The notes: a model not told the origin generated them from the letters alone. Positions 18,312 through 26,928 are shown, numbered from the stretch's first letter. The stretch is 64,000 nt of DNA from JALYOC01 sp036675345 (GCA_036675345.1 JAKFFE010000022.1:124001-188000); one strand, 5' to 3'. Translations and numbers: made by a program.

Positions 18312-18719
18312 CTAGAGGTAGTAGCGGTCGGTGACGTCGGCGGTCAGCTTGAGGATCGTGGTCCAGCCCACCACCTGATCCACGCTCGCCCGCACGGCCT
18401 CCGGGGTGGCGGCCACGGCGGTCAACGAGCCGGTGCATGCGTAGATCGTGCACAGACCGCTCTCGCGGGCGGCCTGCAGAAGCTGCCTCAAGGTGGGCAT
18501 GCCCCGGGTCTCGAAGCGCCGCTGGGTGTCGGCGTGCTGCTCGGGGAAGTCCGGTTCGTCCAGCGCGCCCCGGATCATCCGCTCCAGCGCCCACCAGAAG
18601 AGGAACAGATCGGTGTGCCTCCCCAGGGAGGCCGCCGCCACCGCGATGGAAAGGCCCTGGTGCATCCGATCGTAATCGCCGGAGTGCAGAAACACGGCGA
18701 CGGGTCGTACGTCAGTCAT
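18312..18719 (-). CDS. DsrE/DsrF-family protein
   Basis: 135 residues. A Rossmann-like alternating pattern starts with VAVFLHSGDYDRMHQGLSIAVAAASLG. It has the FWWALE helix and ends in GLCTIYACTGS followed by a helix, as in DsrE/DsrF/DrsH-like proteins. The two cysteines in CTIYAC are candidates for the sulfur- or thiol-handling site of the family. It is divergent from fni, with only 47 bases between starts, so promoter elements for one probably lie inside the other. The specific role is unknown. Confidence 0.75.
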   Translation of the reverse strand: MTDVRPVAVFLHSGDYDRMHQGLSIAVAAASLGRHTDLFLFWWALERMIRGALDEPDFPEQHADTQRRFETRGMPTLRQLLQAARESGLCTIYACTGSLTAVAATPEAVRASVDQVVGWTTILKLTADVTDRYYL

Positions 18720-18750
18720 TCGAACCGCATCACTACCACTGATGTGCCGG

Positions 18751-18758
18751 GGAGGAGG
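18751..18758 (+). promoter_or_regulatory. Ribosome-binding site deciding the fni start
   Basis: GGAGGAGG ends 8 bases before the ATG at 18767. The alternative ATG at 18812, which gives a more usual IDI-2 N-terminus, has no such site. The longer protein is therefore preferred. Confidence 0.75.
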
Positions 18759-18766
18759 TCCCTTGC

Positions 18767-19870
18767 ATGCCTGCTCCCGCCGTTGTTAGGAACCCCGCCC
18801 GCCTCCCCACCATGCCCGACGACACCACAGCCCGGAGGAAGGACGCCCATCTGGACCTGTGCGCCACCTCCCAGGTGGAGCCCACCGAGAACAGCACGCT
18901 GCTGGAGTGCGTGCACCTGATCCACGACGCGGTCCCGGAGCTGTCCGCCGACGAGGTGGACCTCTCCTCCCGCCTGTTCGGCAAGCGGCTGGCCTTTCCG
19001 CTGATCATCACCGGGATGACCGGGGGCACCGAACGGGCGCAGCGGGTGAACCGGGACCTGGCCGCGGTGGCGGAGGCGGAAGGGGTGGCCTTCGGGGTGG
19101 GCAGCCAGCGCGCGATGAGCGAGGCCCCCTCCCGGGCGGCCAGCTTCCAGGTCCGGGACGTGGCCCCCAACGCGGTGCTGGTGGGCAACATCGGCCTCTG
19201 GCAGGCGCTGCAGCTGGGCGTGGACGGGGTGCGCCGGCTGTTCGAGGCGATCGGCGCCGACGGGATCGCCCTGCACCTCAACGTGGGCCAGGAGCTGACC
19301 CAGCCGGAGGGGGATCGCGACTTCCGGGGCGGCTACGCCATGGTCCAGCAGCTGGCCCGGGCCTTTGGAGATCGCTTGCTGGTGAAGGAGACCGGGTGCG
19401 GCCTGTCGCCCTCGGTGGCCCGTCGCCTGGCGGAGACAGGGGTGCGGGCGCTGGACGTCTCCGGGCTGGGCGGCACCTCCTGGGTCCGGGTGGAACAGCT
19501 GCGCGCGCAGGGGGTGGCCGCCGAGGTGGGCGCAGCCTTCTCCGGGTGGGGAATCCCCACTGCGGCGGCGGTGGCCTCGGTGCGCAAGGCGGTGGGGCCC
19601 TCGGTGACGGTGATCGCCTCGGGTGGAATCCGCACTGGCCTGGACGTTGCTAAGTGCCTGGCCATGGGAGCGGACCTGGGAGGAATGGCCCTGCCGCTGT
19701 TCCAGGCCCAGCAGGCGGGTGGCCAGGAGGGCGCCCACCAGGCACTCAAGGCGGTGCTGACCGGGATCCGGCACGCGTTCCTGCTGACCGGGAGCCGCAG
19801 TGTCGGGGAGTTGAGGGTCCGCCCGAGGGTGGTCACGGGCGATTTGAAGGATTGGCTGGCGGCGCTATAG
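18767..19870 (+). CDS. fni: Isopentenyl-diphosphate delta-isomerase, type 2 (FMN)
   Basis: Interconverts isopentenyl and dimethylallyl diphosphate at the end of the mevalonate pathway; cytoplasmic, FMN- and NADPH-dependent. 367 residues. Family features are the N-terminal RRKDAHLDLC, PLIITGMTGG, the GVGSQRAM loop, HLNVGQELTQPEGDR (the Gln/Glu segment of the active site), KETGCGLS, and the FMN-phosphate loop SGGIRTGLDVAKCLAMGA. The first ~20 residues are an extension relative to typical members. It is the first gene of a mevalonate operon; HMG-CoA reductase starts 41 bases downstream. Confidence 0.96.
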   Translation: MPAPAVVRNPARLPTMPDDTTARRKDAHLDLCATSQVEPTENSTLLECVHLIHDAVPELSADEVDLSSRLFGKRLAFPLIITGMTGGTERAQRVNRDLAAVAEAEGVAFGVGSQRAMSEAPSRAASFQVRDVAPNAVLVGNIGLWQALQLGVDGVRRLFEAIGADGIALHLNVGQELTQPEGDRDFRGGYAMVQQLARAFGDRLLVKETGCGLSPSVARRLAETGVRALDVSGLGGTSWVRVEQLRAQGVAAEVGAAFSGWGIPTAAAVASVRKAVGPSVTVIASGGIRTGLDVAKCLAMGADLGGMALPLFQAQQAGGQEGAHQALKAVLTGIRHAFLLTGSRSVGELRVRPRVVTGDLKDWLAAL

Positions 19871-19911
19871 AGACGCCGGCCACAAACGGGCCGGTTGGTA
19901 AGGAGCAGTCC

Positions 19912-21237
19912 ATGTCTGAGCAGCTCACCTCGCGGTTGTCCGGGTTTCACAAGCTCCCCCTGGAGGAGCGCCTCGGTCAGCTGACCCGGATGCTTCAGTT
20001 GTCCGAGGAGGACATCCAGAAGCTGCGCGGTGACGGCTCGCTGACCACCGAGATGGCCAACCTGATGATCGAGAACGCGGTGGGGACGTTTGCCCTCCCG
20101 CTGGGCCTCGGGTTGAACATGCAGGTCAACGGGCGCGACTACCTGATCCCGATGGCGGTGGAAGAGCCGTCGGTGGTGGCCGCGGTCTCCTTCGCCGCCA
20201 AGATCGTCCGCGAGGCCGGCGGGTTCTCCGCCGAGGCGGACGACTCGCTGATGATCGGCCAGGTGCAGGTCACCCGCTACGGCGACCCCACCGTGGCCAG
20301 CGAGCGGATCCTGGCCCACAAGGAGGAGCTGCTGGCCCTGGCCAACAGCTTCCACCCGCAGATGGTCCGCCGCGGCGGTGGCGCCAAGGACATCGAGGTC
20401 CGGGTGCTGCCCGCCCCCGAGGGTCCCCGGGGCGAGCCGCTGATGATCGTCCATGTGCTGATCGACACCCAGGAGGCGATGGGCGCGAACCTGATCAACA
20501 CCATCGCCGAGGGGATCGCTCCGCTGGTGGAGCAGATCACCGGGGGCAAGGTCTACCTGCGCATCCTCTCCAACCTGGCCGACCGCCGGCTGGCGCGGGC
20601 GATGTGCCGGATCCCGGTCCCGCTGCTGGCGGACTTCAACATGCAGGGGGACAGCATCGCCGAGGGCATCGCCCAGGCCAGCCGCTTCGCCCACGCGGAC
20701 CCGTACCGGGCCGCCACCCACAACAAAGGGGTGATGAACGGGATCGACGCGGTGGCCATCGCCACCGGTCAGGACTGGCGGGCGATCGAGGCCGGCGCCC
20801 ACGCCTTTGCCTGCCGGGACGGGCAGTACCGCCCGCTCTCCTCCTGGTACCTGGAGGAGGGACACCTGGTGGGGCGGATCGAGCTGCCGCTGGCGCTGGG
20901 CACCGTGGGCGGGCCGATCAAGGTCCACCCGGGGGTGCAGACCTCGCTGAAGCTGATGCGCGCAAACACCGTGCGCGAGATGTCGATGGTGTTCGCCGCG
21001 GTCGGCCTGGCGCAGAACTTCGCCGCCCTGCGCGCGCTGGGGTCGATCGGGATCCAGAAGGGCCACATGGCCCTGCACGCCCGCTGCGTGGCGGTCACCG
21101 CCGGGGCCCGCGGGGACTGGGTGGAGAAGGTCGCCAATCTGATGGTGAAGGCCGGCAGCGTGAAGGTGGAGAAGGCCCGCGAGATCATCGCCGCCTTCCC
21201 CGAGGCCGCGCTGCGCCCCACCGGCACCAACGGTTAG
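19912..21237 (+). CDS. mvaA: Hydroxymethylglutaryl-CoA reductase, class II
   Basis: Reduces HMG-CoA to mevalonate, or the reverse, in the cytoplasm. 441 residues without membrane anchor, the size of bacterial class II enzymes. Landmarks are ENAVGTFALPLGLGLNMQVNG (catalytic Glu region), VEEPSVVAAVS, DTQEAMGANLINTIAE (Asp-x-MGAN type), ATHNKGVMNGIDAVAIATGQDWRA, GTVGG, and the C-terminal KGHMALHAR with the catalytic His. AAGGAG lies 6 bases before the ATG. Mevalonate kinase follows 10 bases after the stop. The symbol mvaA is the usual bacterial name. Confidence 0.96.
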   Translation: MSEQLTSRLSGFHKLPLEERLGQLTRMLQLSEEDIQKLRGDGSLTTEMANLMIENAVGTFALPLGLGLNMQVNGRDYLIPMAVEEPSVVAAVSFAAKIVREAGGFSAEADDSLMIGQVQVTRYGDPTVASERILAHKEELLALANSFHPQMVRRGGGAKDIEVRVLPAPEGPRGEPLMIVHVLIDTQEAMGANLINTIAEGIAPLVEQITGGKVYLRILSNLADRRLARAMCRIPVPLLADFNMQGDSIAEGIAQASRFAHADPYRAATHNKGVMNGIDAVAIATGQDWRAIEAGAHAFACRDGQYRPLSSWYLEEGHLVGRIELPLALGTVGGPIKVHPGVQTSLKLMRANTVREMSMVFAAVGLAQNFAALRALGSIGIQKGHMALHARCVAVTAGARGDWVEKVANLMVKAGSVKVEKAREIIAAFPEAALRPTGTNG

Positions 21238-21247
21238 CGCAGCGACG

Positions 21248-22171
21248 ATGCAGGCTGCGCAGTCCGGGTTCGGTCCAGGCAAGGTCATCCTCCTCGGGGA
21301 GCACGCGGTGGTCTACGGCCAGCCCGCGCTGGCCGGGCCGCTGCAGTGGGGAGTCACCGCCCGGTTCGCGCCGGCCAGGAAGACCTCCCTGGAGGTCCCG
21401 GCGGAGTTGGAGGCCGGAGCCTCGCGGTTGCTCAAGCGCGCGTTCCTTCGGGCGGCGGAGCTGTGTGGCCAGCCGGCGGTGCGGGTCTCGCTGCAAAGTG
21501 ATCTCCCGGTCTCGGTGGGGCTGGGAAGCTCGGCCGCGGTGGGGGTGGCCTGCGCCCGGGCGCTGCTGCTGGCCGCCGGGAAGGACGCCTCTCCCCGGCA
21601 GGTGGCGCAGATCGCCCTGGAGATGGAGAAGGAGTTCCACGGCACCCCGTCCGGGGTGGACCACACCACCAGCGCGATGGGGGAGCTGATCCTCTATCGG
21701 CGGAAGGCCGGCGCGGTGCTCGGCCAGGCCCGGGTGGTGAAGAGTCCCCGTCCGGTGCAGGTGGTGATCGCGCTGGCAGGGCAGCGGCGATCCACCAAGG
21801 AGACGGTGGCCGGGCTACGTGAGCGGGCCGCGCTGTGGCCCGACCGCTACCGGCGGCTGTTCGCGGAGATCGGCAAGGTGGCGGTGGAGGGCAGCGCCTC
21901 GGTGGAGGCCGGAGATCTGGCCGCGCTGGGCGATGCGATGAACGTGAACCATGGGCTGCTGTGCGCGCTCCAGCTCTCTTCGCCGTCGATTGATGCGCTG
22001 GTGCATCGGCTGCGGGAGCTGGGCGCGCTGGGCGCCAAGCTGACCGGCGCGGGCGGAGACGGCGGGGCGGTGATCGGGCTGTTCGAAGATCCCAGGCCGG
22101 TGGCCGCCCGGCTGCGCAAGGCAGGACTGGTCTGTCTCCACAGCCAGCTGGCAGGACCGGAGGGGCAGTGA
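21248..22171 (+). CDS. mvk: Mevalonate kinase
   Basis: Phosphorylates mevalonate with ATP; GHMP-kinase superfamily, cytoplasmic. 307 residues. Motif 1 is PGKVILLGEHAVVYG near the N-terminus, motif 2 (ATP loop) is PVSVGLGSSAAVGVA, the catalytic-Asp region is GTPSGVDHTTSAMG, and motif 3 is KLTGAGGDGGAVIGL. GEHAVVYG and SGVDHTT identify mevalonate kinase rather than the other GHMP kinases in this operon. The TGA overlaps the GTG of mvaD (GTGA), so translation is coupled. Confidence 0.95.
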   Translation: MQAAQSGFGPGKVILLGEHAVVYGQPALAGPLQWGVTARFAPARKTSLEVPAELEAGASRLLKRAFLRAAELCGQPAVRVSLQSDLPVSVGLGSSAAVGVACARALLLAAGKDASPRQVAQIALEMEKEFHGTPSGVDHTTSAMGELILYRRKAGAVLGQARVVKSPRPVQVVIALAGQRRSTKETVAGLRERAALWPDRYRRLFAEIGKVAVEGSASVEAGDLAALGDAMNVNHGLLCALQLSSPSIDALVHRLRELGALGAKLTGAGGDGGAVIGLFEDPRPVAARLRKAGLVCLHSQLAGPEGQ

Positions 22172-23157
22172 ACAAGAAGGCCACGGCGATCGCGCATCCG
22201 AACATCGCGCTGGTGAAGTACTGGGGGAAGCGCGACGAGGCGCTGATCCTCCCGCACCAGAGCAGCTTCTCCATGACCCTGGCGCCGCTGGAGGTGAAGG
22301 CCACCCTGGCCTTCGGCGCCGAGCGGGACGAGGTCCGGATCAACGGGAGGCCCGCGCAGGGTTCCGAGCTGACCCGGGTGATCGCTTTGGTGGAGCGGGT
22401 CCGGCAGACCACCCCCGGGCTGGGGCCGGTGCGGGTGGTCACCCAGGGGAACTTTCCGATGTCCGCCGGTCTGGCCTCCAGCGCGGCGGCCTTCGCGGCG
22501 ATCGCGGTGGCGATCCGCGCCGCGGCCGGACTGCCCAAGGATGCCCGGGAGTCTTCGATCCTGGCCCGGCTGGGTTCGGGGTCCGCCTCCCGAAGCGTGG
22601 AGGGTGGGTTCTGCACCTGGCACCGCGGGCAGCGGGCGGATGGAGCGGACAGCTTCGCCGAGCAGATCTTCCCCGCCTCCCACTGGCCCCAGCTGCGGAT
22701 GATGGCAGTGGTGGTCAGCGGCGAGGAGAAGGAGGTCAAGAGCCGCGACGGGATGCGAGGGACGGTGGAAACCTCTCCGTACTACCCGGCCTGGATCCAG
22801 GACGCGGAGGCGGAGGTGCCCCGGGCGATCGAGCTGGTGCGGCGCAAGGACCTGGAGGCGCTGGGCGCGCTGTGCGAACGCAATGCCTGGCGGATGCACG
22901 CCACCTCCATGGCCGCGGATCCGCCGCTCTGCTACCTGAAGCCGAAGACCTTCCAGCTGATCGAGGCGGTGGCCGCGGAACGGCGCAAGGGGCTGCCGGT
23001 GTGGTTCACCCTGGATGCCGGGCCCAATCCGGTGCTGATCACCCTGGAAGAGCACCTGGACGCCTGCCAGCGGCTGGCCCAGCAGGTGGGGGCGGAGAAC
23101 ACGGTGCGCTGCAGGCCGGGCGGGGATGCGCGACTGGTGGAGGAGCACCTGTTCTAG
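22168..23157 (+). CDS. mvaD: Diphosphomevalonate decarboxylase
   Basis: ATP-dependent decarboxylation of mevalonate diphosphate to isopentenyl diphosphate. 329 residues. The family N-terminus AHPNIALVKYWGKRD is clear. The GHMP ATP loop is PMSAGLASSAAAFAAIA, and GSGSASRSVEGGF is the Ser-rich substrate loop. WFTLDAGPNPVLIT carries the catalytic Asp. GTG start overlaps the mevalonate kinase stop. The 3' end runs into the start of an unrelated-looking small reading frame. Confidence 0.96.
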   Translation: MNKKATAIAHPNIALVKYWGKRDEALILPHQSSFSMTLAPLEVKATLAFGAERDEVRINGRPAQGSELTRVIALVERVRQTTPGLGPVRVVTQGNFPMSAGLASSAAAFAAIAVAIRAAAGLPKDARESSILARLGSGSASRSVEGGFCTWHRGQRADGADSFAEQIFPASHWPQLRMMAVVVSGEEKEVKSRDGMRGTVETSPYYPAWIQDAEAEVPRAIELVRRKDLEALGALCERNAWRMHATSMAADPPLCYLKPKTFQLIEAVAAERRKGLPVWFTLDAGPNPVLITLEEHLDACQRLAQQVGAENTVRCRPGGDARLVEEHLF

Positions 23158-23686
23158 GTGCTCTCGTCGGTTCCGGGAGAAGGGCAGGGGATCGTTCGAC
23201 CGTGAGGCGCTGGGCCTTCCTTCTCGCTCATTCTTTGAGCTGCTCCGCAGGGAACACCCGGAGTTGGTGCAGTACGCGCAGATGGAGGCCGCCAGTGACG
23301 TGGGCCCGTTCGAGGTCGTCCTCGAGATTCCGTCTCCCACTGGAGATCCCAGTCGGAAGATCGTGTTCTGGATGGATCATGGCGAACCGAGTCTTGGTTT
23401 TGGCTCCTGGCACACTCACGCCAGCGTGGCGGCGCCTGGCCAGGAACGAGGCGTGGCCCAGTGGAGCGCACTCATCGGGCTGCTGACGGCGATTCTCACC
23501 GACCAGTTCGTGCTCTTCGTGGATCTGGAAGGTGGGTCCCCCGGGTTCGAAGGCGTGCTCGACCTTCGTGAACCGGACGCGTTGCTGGAGCAGCTGACCG
23601 GGAGGTCGGCACCGCTCCGCATCCGCCTCCGGTCCTGGGGCGGGACGGCAGACCGGGAGCTGACGGCTGGCGATCTCAGGCTCTAG
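23126..23686 (+). CDS. Hypothetical protein, start uncertain (up to 186 aa)
   Basis: Overlaps the end of mvaD by 32 bases if the ATG at 23126 is used. The first ~30 residues (MRDWWRSTCSRCSRR) are read out of frame from mvaD and look artificial. Convincing protein begins around FDREALGLPSRSFFELLRREHPELVQYAQ and continues with FEVVLEIPSPTGDPSRKIVFWM and GFGSWHTHAS. Composition is less GC-rich than the operon. I do not recognise the family; size and fold pattern resemble immunity-type or other accessory proteins, but that is a guess. The 5' end may have been lost by fusion onto mvaD. Confidence 0.5.
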   Translation: MRDWWRSTCSRCSRRFREKGRGSFDREALGLPSRSFFELLRREHPELVQYAQMEAASDVGPFEVVLEIPSPTGDPSRKIVFWMDHGEPSLGFGSWHTHASVAAPGQERGVAQWSALIGLLTAILTDQFVLFVDLEGGSPGFEGVLDLREPDALLEQLTGRSAPLRIRLRSWGGTADRELTAGDLRL

Positions 23687-24044
23687 CGCGGGCTCGGAAG
23701 CCGACCCCCCGGACGAACTCGCACGGCCGGCCTACTTCGTCCGGGGTTTCGGCGGTTTGGCCGGACGAACTCTCATTGCGCGCCTAGTTCGTCCGGGGGC
23801 TTGAGTTAGGGAGGCCGGTGCAGGGCTCATGGGTCCGCCACCCCAGGGGACACCCCACCCTCATTGACGAGGCCTATTCGGGAAGCTCGCGTTGACGAGC
23901 TGGCCATAGGCGGTCCACCGGGGATCATCGTTGGTCTCCATCTCGATGCGATCTTCCAAGCCAACTCGTACCTCCGGTTCTGAATGAGCCACCCAGCCAC
24001 CGGCCTCAGCCCGGCACGCACCTCTCGGCAGGACCGAAGGTGAC
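23687..24044. other. Intergenic region with REP-like doublet and a possible gene remnant
   Basis: Apart from the palindrome doublet, the minus strand at 23861-23992 holds 43 codons from a GTG with protein-like composition (VGLEDRIEMETNDDPRWTAY, then QLVNASFPNRPRQ). It has no ribosome-binding site or recognisable family. It may be the eroded 3' end of a lost gene. The remainder shows nothing. Confidence 0.4.
23709..23796. repeat. REP-like palindrome doublet, copy 1
   Basis: Two 36-base imperfect palindromes at 23709-23744 and 23761-23796, separated by a 16-base spacer (GGTTTCGGCGGTTTGG). In the second unit the arms CCGGACGAACT and AGTTCGTCCGG pair perfectly over 11 bases around a 14-base loop. 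The first unit has one arm mismatch. The pair lies just after the hypothetical gene that follows mvaD. Confidence 0.85.
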
Positions 24045-24410
24045 TCAGCCCTTTCGGTCCTTGCGGGTGAACAGCCAGCGCCAAGCCCTGGAAGGGCGAT
24101 CTCCGAAGGAGACCGCGCGGCTGTCGTCGGGTGGCAGAACGCCGGTCTCCAGGATGAGCAAATGCGCCTCAAGCCGCTCCAACTGCTCCCGAGCGTAGGC
24201 TGGATCCTTCGCGCGGATGTCAGCGTCATCCAGGAAGTGCCACAGGGAGTGCGGCATTCCATGGACCTTGGGCGAGGTCCTGATCCGTTCCTTCACTTCG
24301 ATGGCTTCCCCATACCAATGCATCAGCTCGGCCTTGGTGTGGGGATTCAAGGCGACGAGCCGGCGGAGATCGGCTGCGAGCGCCTGCGGGCCGTAAAGCG
24401 ACGAACTCAC
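24045..24410 (-). CDS. Hypothetical protein (121 aa)
   Basis: GTG 24410 gives MSSSLYGPQALAADLRRLV, a soluble, mostly helical protein with a motif-like ELMHWYGEAIEVKERI and ending WRWLFTRKDRKG. Open frame continues upstream, but only by reading through the REP-like repeats, so the shorter start is chosen. I do not recognise the family. It lies between the two REP-like doublets, on the strand opposite the mevalonate genes. This fits a small inserted cargo rather than a pathway component. Confidence 0.6.
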   Translation of the reverse strand: MSSSLYGPQALAADLRRLVALNPHTKAELMHWYGEAIEVKERIRTSPKVHGMPHSLWHFLDDADIRAKDPAYAREQLERLEAHLLILETGVLPPDDSRAVSFGDRPSRAWRWLFTRKDRKG

Positions 24411-24463
24411 CGGGACGAGCCTACAGCGGGGGAATCGAGGGGCGAAGTCACTCGCAGTTCGCC

Positions 24464-24550
24464 CCGGACGAACTCGCATTGCCCGCCTACTTCGTCCGGG
24501 GTTTCGGCGGTTTGGCGGACGAACTCGCATCGCCCGCCTAGTTCGTCCGG
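24464..24550. repeat. REP-like palindrome doublet, copy 2
   Basis: Units at 24464-24499 and 24516-24550 are nearly identical to copy 1, in the same orientation, and share an identical 16-base spacer. The second unit lacks one terminal C. The two doublets lie 755 bases apart as direct repeats and bracket the 121-aa minus-strand gene. Copy 2 ends 106 bases before the phosphomevalonate kinase start. Confidence 0.85.
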
Positions 24551-24656
24551 TGGGATGGGTTCCGCAGTCCGGTGCACGGTCATTGGGCGTTCGAGTCCTG
24601 TTGTGGGTTGACACCGCGGACTCGCCCCCCGGCCCCTCGCGCCGTATGAAGCGGTC

Positions 24657-25739
24657 ATGAGTGGTCGCATGCAGCGGGCCCTGTCCGCGCCCGGAAAGCT
24701 GTTCCTCGCTGGCGAGTACGCCGTCCTCTGGGGCGGCACCGCGCGGATTGCCGCGGTGGGCCCGCGGACCTTTGCCAGTGTCCGCCGCCGCGAGGATCGC
24801 GAGGTGCATCTGGTGCTCGCCGATGGACGGCTGGTCGGCCACAGCACCCCGATCGGCGTGAACTGGGGCGCCGCGGTTCCGGATGGCTTCCGGTTCGCCG
24901 CCCGTGCGGTGGGAGAGGCGTACCGGGCCCACGGGAAGGAGTCGCTGGGCCTCGAGTTGGCCCTCTCCCCCTCACCGCAGGCCTCCAATGGCCGCAAGCT
25001 GGGGCTGGGCGGATCGGCCCGCGCGGCGGTGCTGGCTTCGGAGGCCGCTCGCTACGTGCTGGAGGAGCGGTTCGACGCGTTGAAGCTGGCGATGCTCTCC
25101 CACGCCCTGGAGCAGGGGATGAAGGGCAGCGGCGGGGACGTGGCCGCCATCTTCGCCGGCGGGCTGATCCGATACCGTCGCTATCCACTGGAAGGGCTGG
25201 CCTCGGCCTCCTCCACCGGGCAGCTCGGCGCGTCGCTGCTGTCTTCGCCCCCGGTGGAGCTGTGGCGGGTTCCGGTGAAGACCTCCTTCCTCTCCTATGC
25301 ATTCACTGGCGAGAGCGCGTCCACCCCCAAGCTGATCGCCCGCGCCGAGGCGAAGCTGGACGACCGGGCGCGGGAGGACTTCGTGCTCCGCTCCGACTCC
25401 GCCGGCCGGGCATTGGAGGAGGCTCTGGTGGCCTCCGACTTTTCCCGGCTGCGCGAGGCGGTGGAGGAGTGCCGGGCGCTGCTGCGTGAGCTGGGTGCAC
25501 TGGAGACCCCCTCCGCCGAGCAGATCCTGGCGTTGGCCAAGACCTTCGGTGGCACCGGGAAGACCTCCGGCGCCGGGGGAGGCGATGTCTGCGTGTTGTT
25601 CTCTCCGGACGCGGCGGCCCAGCAGGAGTTGCTGGACGGCCTGGCGGCTCGTGGCTTCTTCGCCCAGGCCGCGCCCCTCGAGCCCGGCCTGCGCGGCGAG
25701 GTCACCCCGGATCCCAGCCTCCAAGGCTGGCTGGAGTGA
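24657..25739 (+). CDS. Phosphomevalonate kinase (GHMP family)
   Basis: Predicted to phosphorylate phosphomevalonate, the step between mevalonate kinase and MvaD. 360 residues. LSAPGKLFLAGEYAVLWGG is motif 1 (GEYAV rather than GEHAV, as in phosphomevalonate kinases). KLGLGGSARAAVLASEAARY is the ATP loop, a GLGGSA variant of GLGSSA. GMKGSGGDVAAIFAGGLIRY is the substrate and metal region. GTGKTSGAGGGDVCVLF is motif 3. Operon logic supports the call, since this is the only pathway enzyme otherwise missing. The ATG at 24657 is used; ATG 24669 is also possible. It is separated from mvaD by about 1.5 kb of accessory DNA and must have its own promoter. Confidence 0.88.
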   Translation: MSGRMQRALSAPGKLFLAGEYAVLWGGTARIAAVGPRTFASVRRREDREVHLVLADGRLVGHSTPIGVNWGAAVPDGFRFAARAVGEAYRAHGKESLGLELALSPSPQASNGRKLGLGGSARAAVLASEAARYVLEERFDALKLAMLSHALEQGMKGSGGDVAAIFAGGLIRYRRYPLEGLASASSTGQLGASLLSSPPVELWRVPVKTSFLSYAFTGESASTPKLIARAEAKLDDRAREDFVLRSDSAGRALEEALVASDFSRLREAVEECRALLRELGALETPSAEQILALAKTFGGTGKTSGAGGGDVCVLFSPDAAAQQELLDGLAARGFFAQAAPLEPGLRGEVTPDPSLQGWLE

Positions 25740-25742
25740 GCG

Positions 25743-26843
25743 TCAGGGATGGGCGCTGGGAACCCGGCGCTTCCGGGTGGCCAGGTACGAGACGGCGGCC
25801 CCGATCCCCCAGGCTCCCAGCTTGGCCTTCTCCAGCTTGCTGAGCTTCTCCTCCGGTCCTGCCGGATGGCGGAGGCGATCCCGGTGGGTGGCCCGGGCCC
25901 TGGCGTGGACCGACGGCTGGTCCCACGGGCGCTCGGTGTCGTAGCCCTTCCGTTGGGCCTTCTCGTGCTTGGTCTCGCCGCCCCCGGTGTCCTTGACCGA
26001 CTTGGCCCCGGCGCGTTTTCCCTCCTCCGACTTGTGCTCGATGATCGCGTTGATCTCCGCGCCCATCAGCAAGACCTGGGCGGAGATCCACATCCACAGC
26101 AGCATGACGATGATCCCGCCCAGCGCGCCGTAGGTGGCCTCGTACTTGCCGAAGTTGCTGACGTACTTGCTGAAGCCATACGAGGCCAGCACCCACACCA
26201 GCACGCCGATCACCGAACCGGGGGTGATGAACTTGAACTTCTGCTGCACGTCCGGGAGCGCGTAGTACAGCATCGCCCACACGAACATCATCAGCAGGCC
26301 GGCCATCGGCATTCGCAGCCAGACGATGAGGGTCCCCACCGGCCCTCCCACCCAGGCGGCCACCGCCGGGATGGCGATCGCGATCATCGCCGCCGACAGC
26401 ACCAGCACCGCGGTGATCAGCACCATCAGGATCGCGATCCCCCGCACCTTCCAGAAGGGCCGGCCCTCTTCCACCCCGTAGGTGGTGTTCAAAGCGCGGA
26501 TCAGCGCGTTCATCCCTCCGGAGGCCGCCCAGATCGCGGTCAGCGCCGAGAGCCCCAGCACACTTCCGCTCTCGGCCGTGGTCAGCGACTTGAGCCGCTC
26601 CGCCAGGATGTTGGTCACGTCCGGCGGCGCCACCTGACCCAGCTGGGTGATCAGCTCCTGGGTCTGGGCGGGATCGATCACCACCCCCGCCAGGGCCACC
26701 AGGAAGAGGATGAACGGGAACAGGGCCAGCACCCCGGCGAAGGTCACCGCGCCGGCGACGTCGCTGATCCGGTCCTTCTTGAACTCCAGCTTCAGGGCCT
26801 TGAAGAACTCGCCGAGGCTCATCCCGTGTCCTGGAAATCTCAT
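25743..26843 (-). CDS. YihY/BrkB-family membrane protein
   Basis: 366 residues with about six hydrophobic segments. FKKDRISDVAGAVTFAGVLALFPF is the family's N-terminal signature. Further matches are LSALTAIWAASGGMNALIRALN and the C-terminal TYGALGGIIVMLLWMWISAQVLLMGAEINA. A hydrophilic charged tail of ~90 residues follows. The role is unresolved in the family (once called ribonuclease BN, and proposed to be transporter-like). The ATG at 26843 is preferred over a longer in-frame start because of a strong upstream ribosome-binding site. It converges with phosphomevalonate kinase, 3 bases between stops. Confidence 0.92.
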   Translation of the reverse strand: MRFPGHGMSLGEFFKALKLEFKKDRISDVAGAVTFAGVLALFPFILFLVALAGVVIDPAQTQELITQLGQVAPPDVTNILAERLKSLTTAESGSVLGLSALTAIWAASGGMNALIRALNTTYGVEEGRPFWKVRGIAILMVLITAVLVLSAAMIAIAIPAVAAWVGGPVGTLIVWLRMPMAGLLMMFVWAMLYYALPDVQQKFKFITPGSVIGVLVWVLASYGFSKYVSNFGKYEATYGALGGIIVMLLWMWISAQVLLMGAEINAIIEHKSEEGKRAGAKSVKDTGGGETKHEKAQRKGYDTERPWDQPSVHARARATHRDRLRHPAGPEEKLSKLEKAKLGAWGIGAAVSYLATRKRRVPSAHP

Positions 26844-26851
26844 GCTGAAGG

Positions 26852-26860
26852 CTCCCCCTT
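26852..26860 (-). promoter_or_regulatory. Ribosome-binding site deciding the BrkB-family start
   Basis: AAGGGGGAG on the minus strand ends 8 bases before the ATG at 26843. It supports that start over the longer frame beginning at 26897. Confidence 0.7.
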
Positions 26861-26928
26861 GGGGCTCAAGCTGTGGATGGAATTGGCGGGGATGCACCCA
26901 GCAGGCAGGCAGGGCAGCGGCCCCTCCC

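Noticed and set aside
23709..24550. Composite insertion sequence
   Set aside because: No transposase, no terminal target duplication and only palindromic ends; described instead as REP-like repeats.
24608..24613. Perfect TTGACA upstream of phosphomevalonate kinase
   Set aside because: No acceptable -10 at 15-19 bases; kept only as a possible partial promoter.
24411..24932. Upstream extension of the 121-aa gene to 295 residues
   Set aside because: The extra part reads through the palindromic repeats and antisense to phosphomevalonate kinase.
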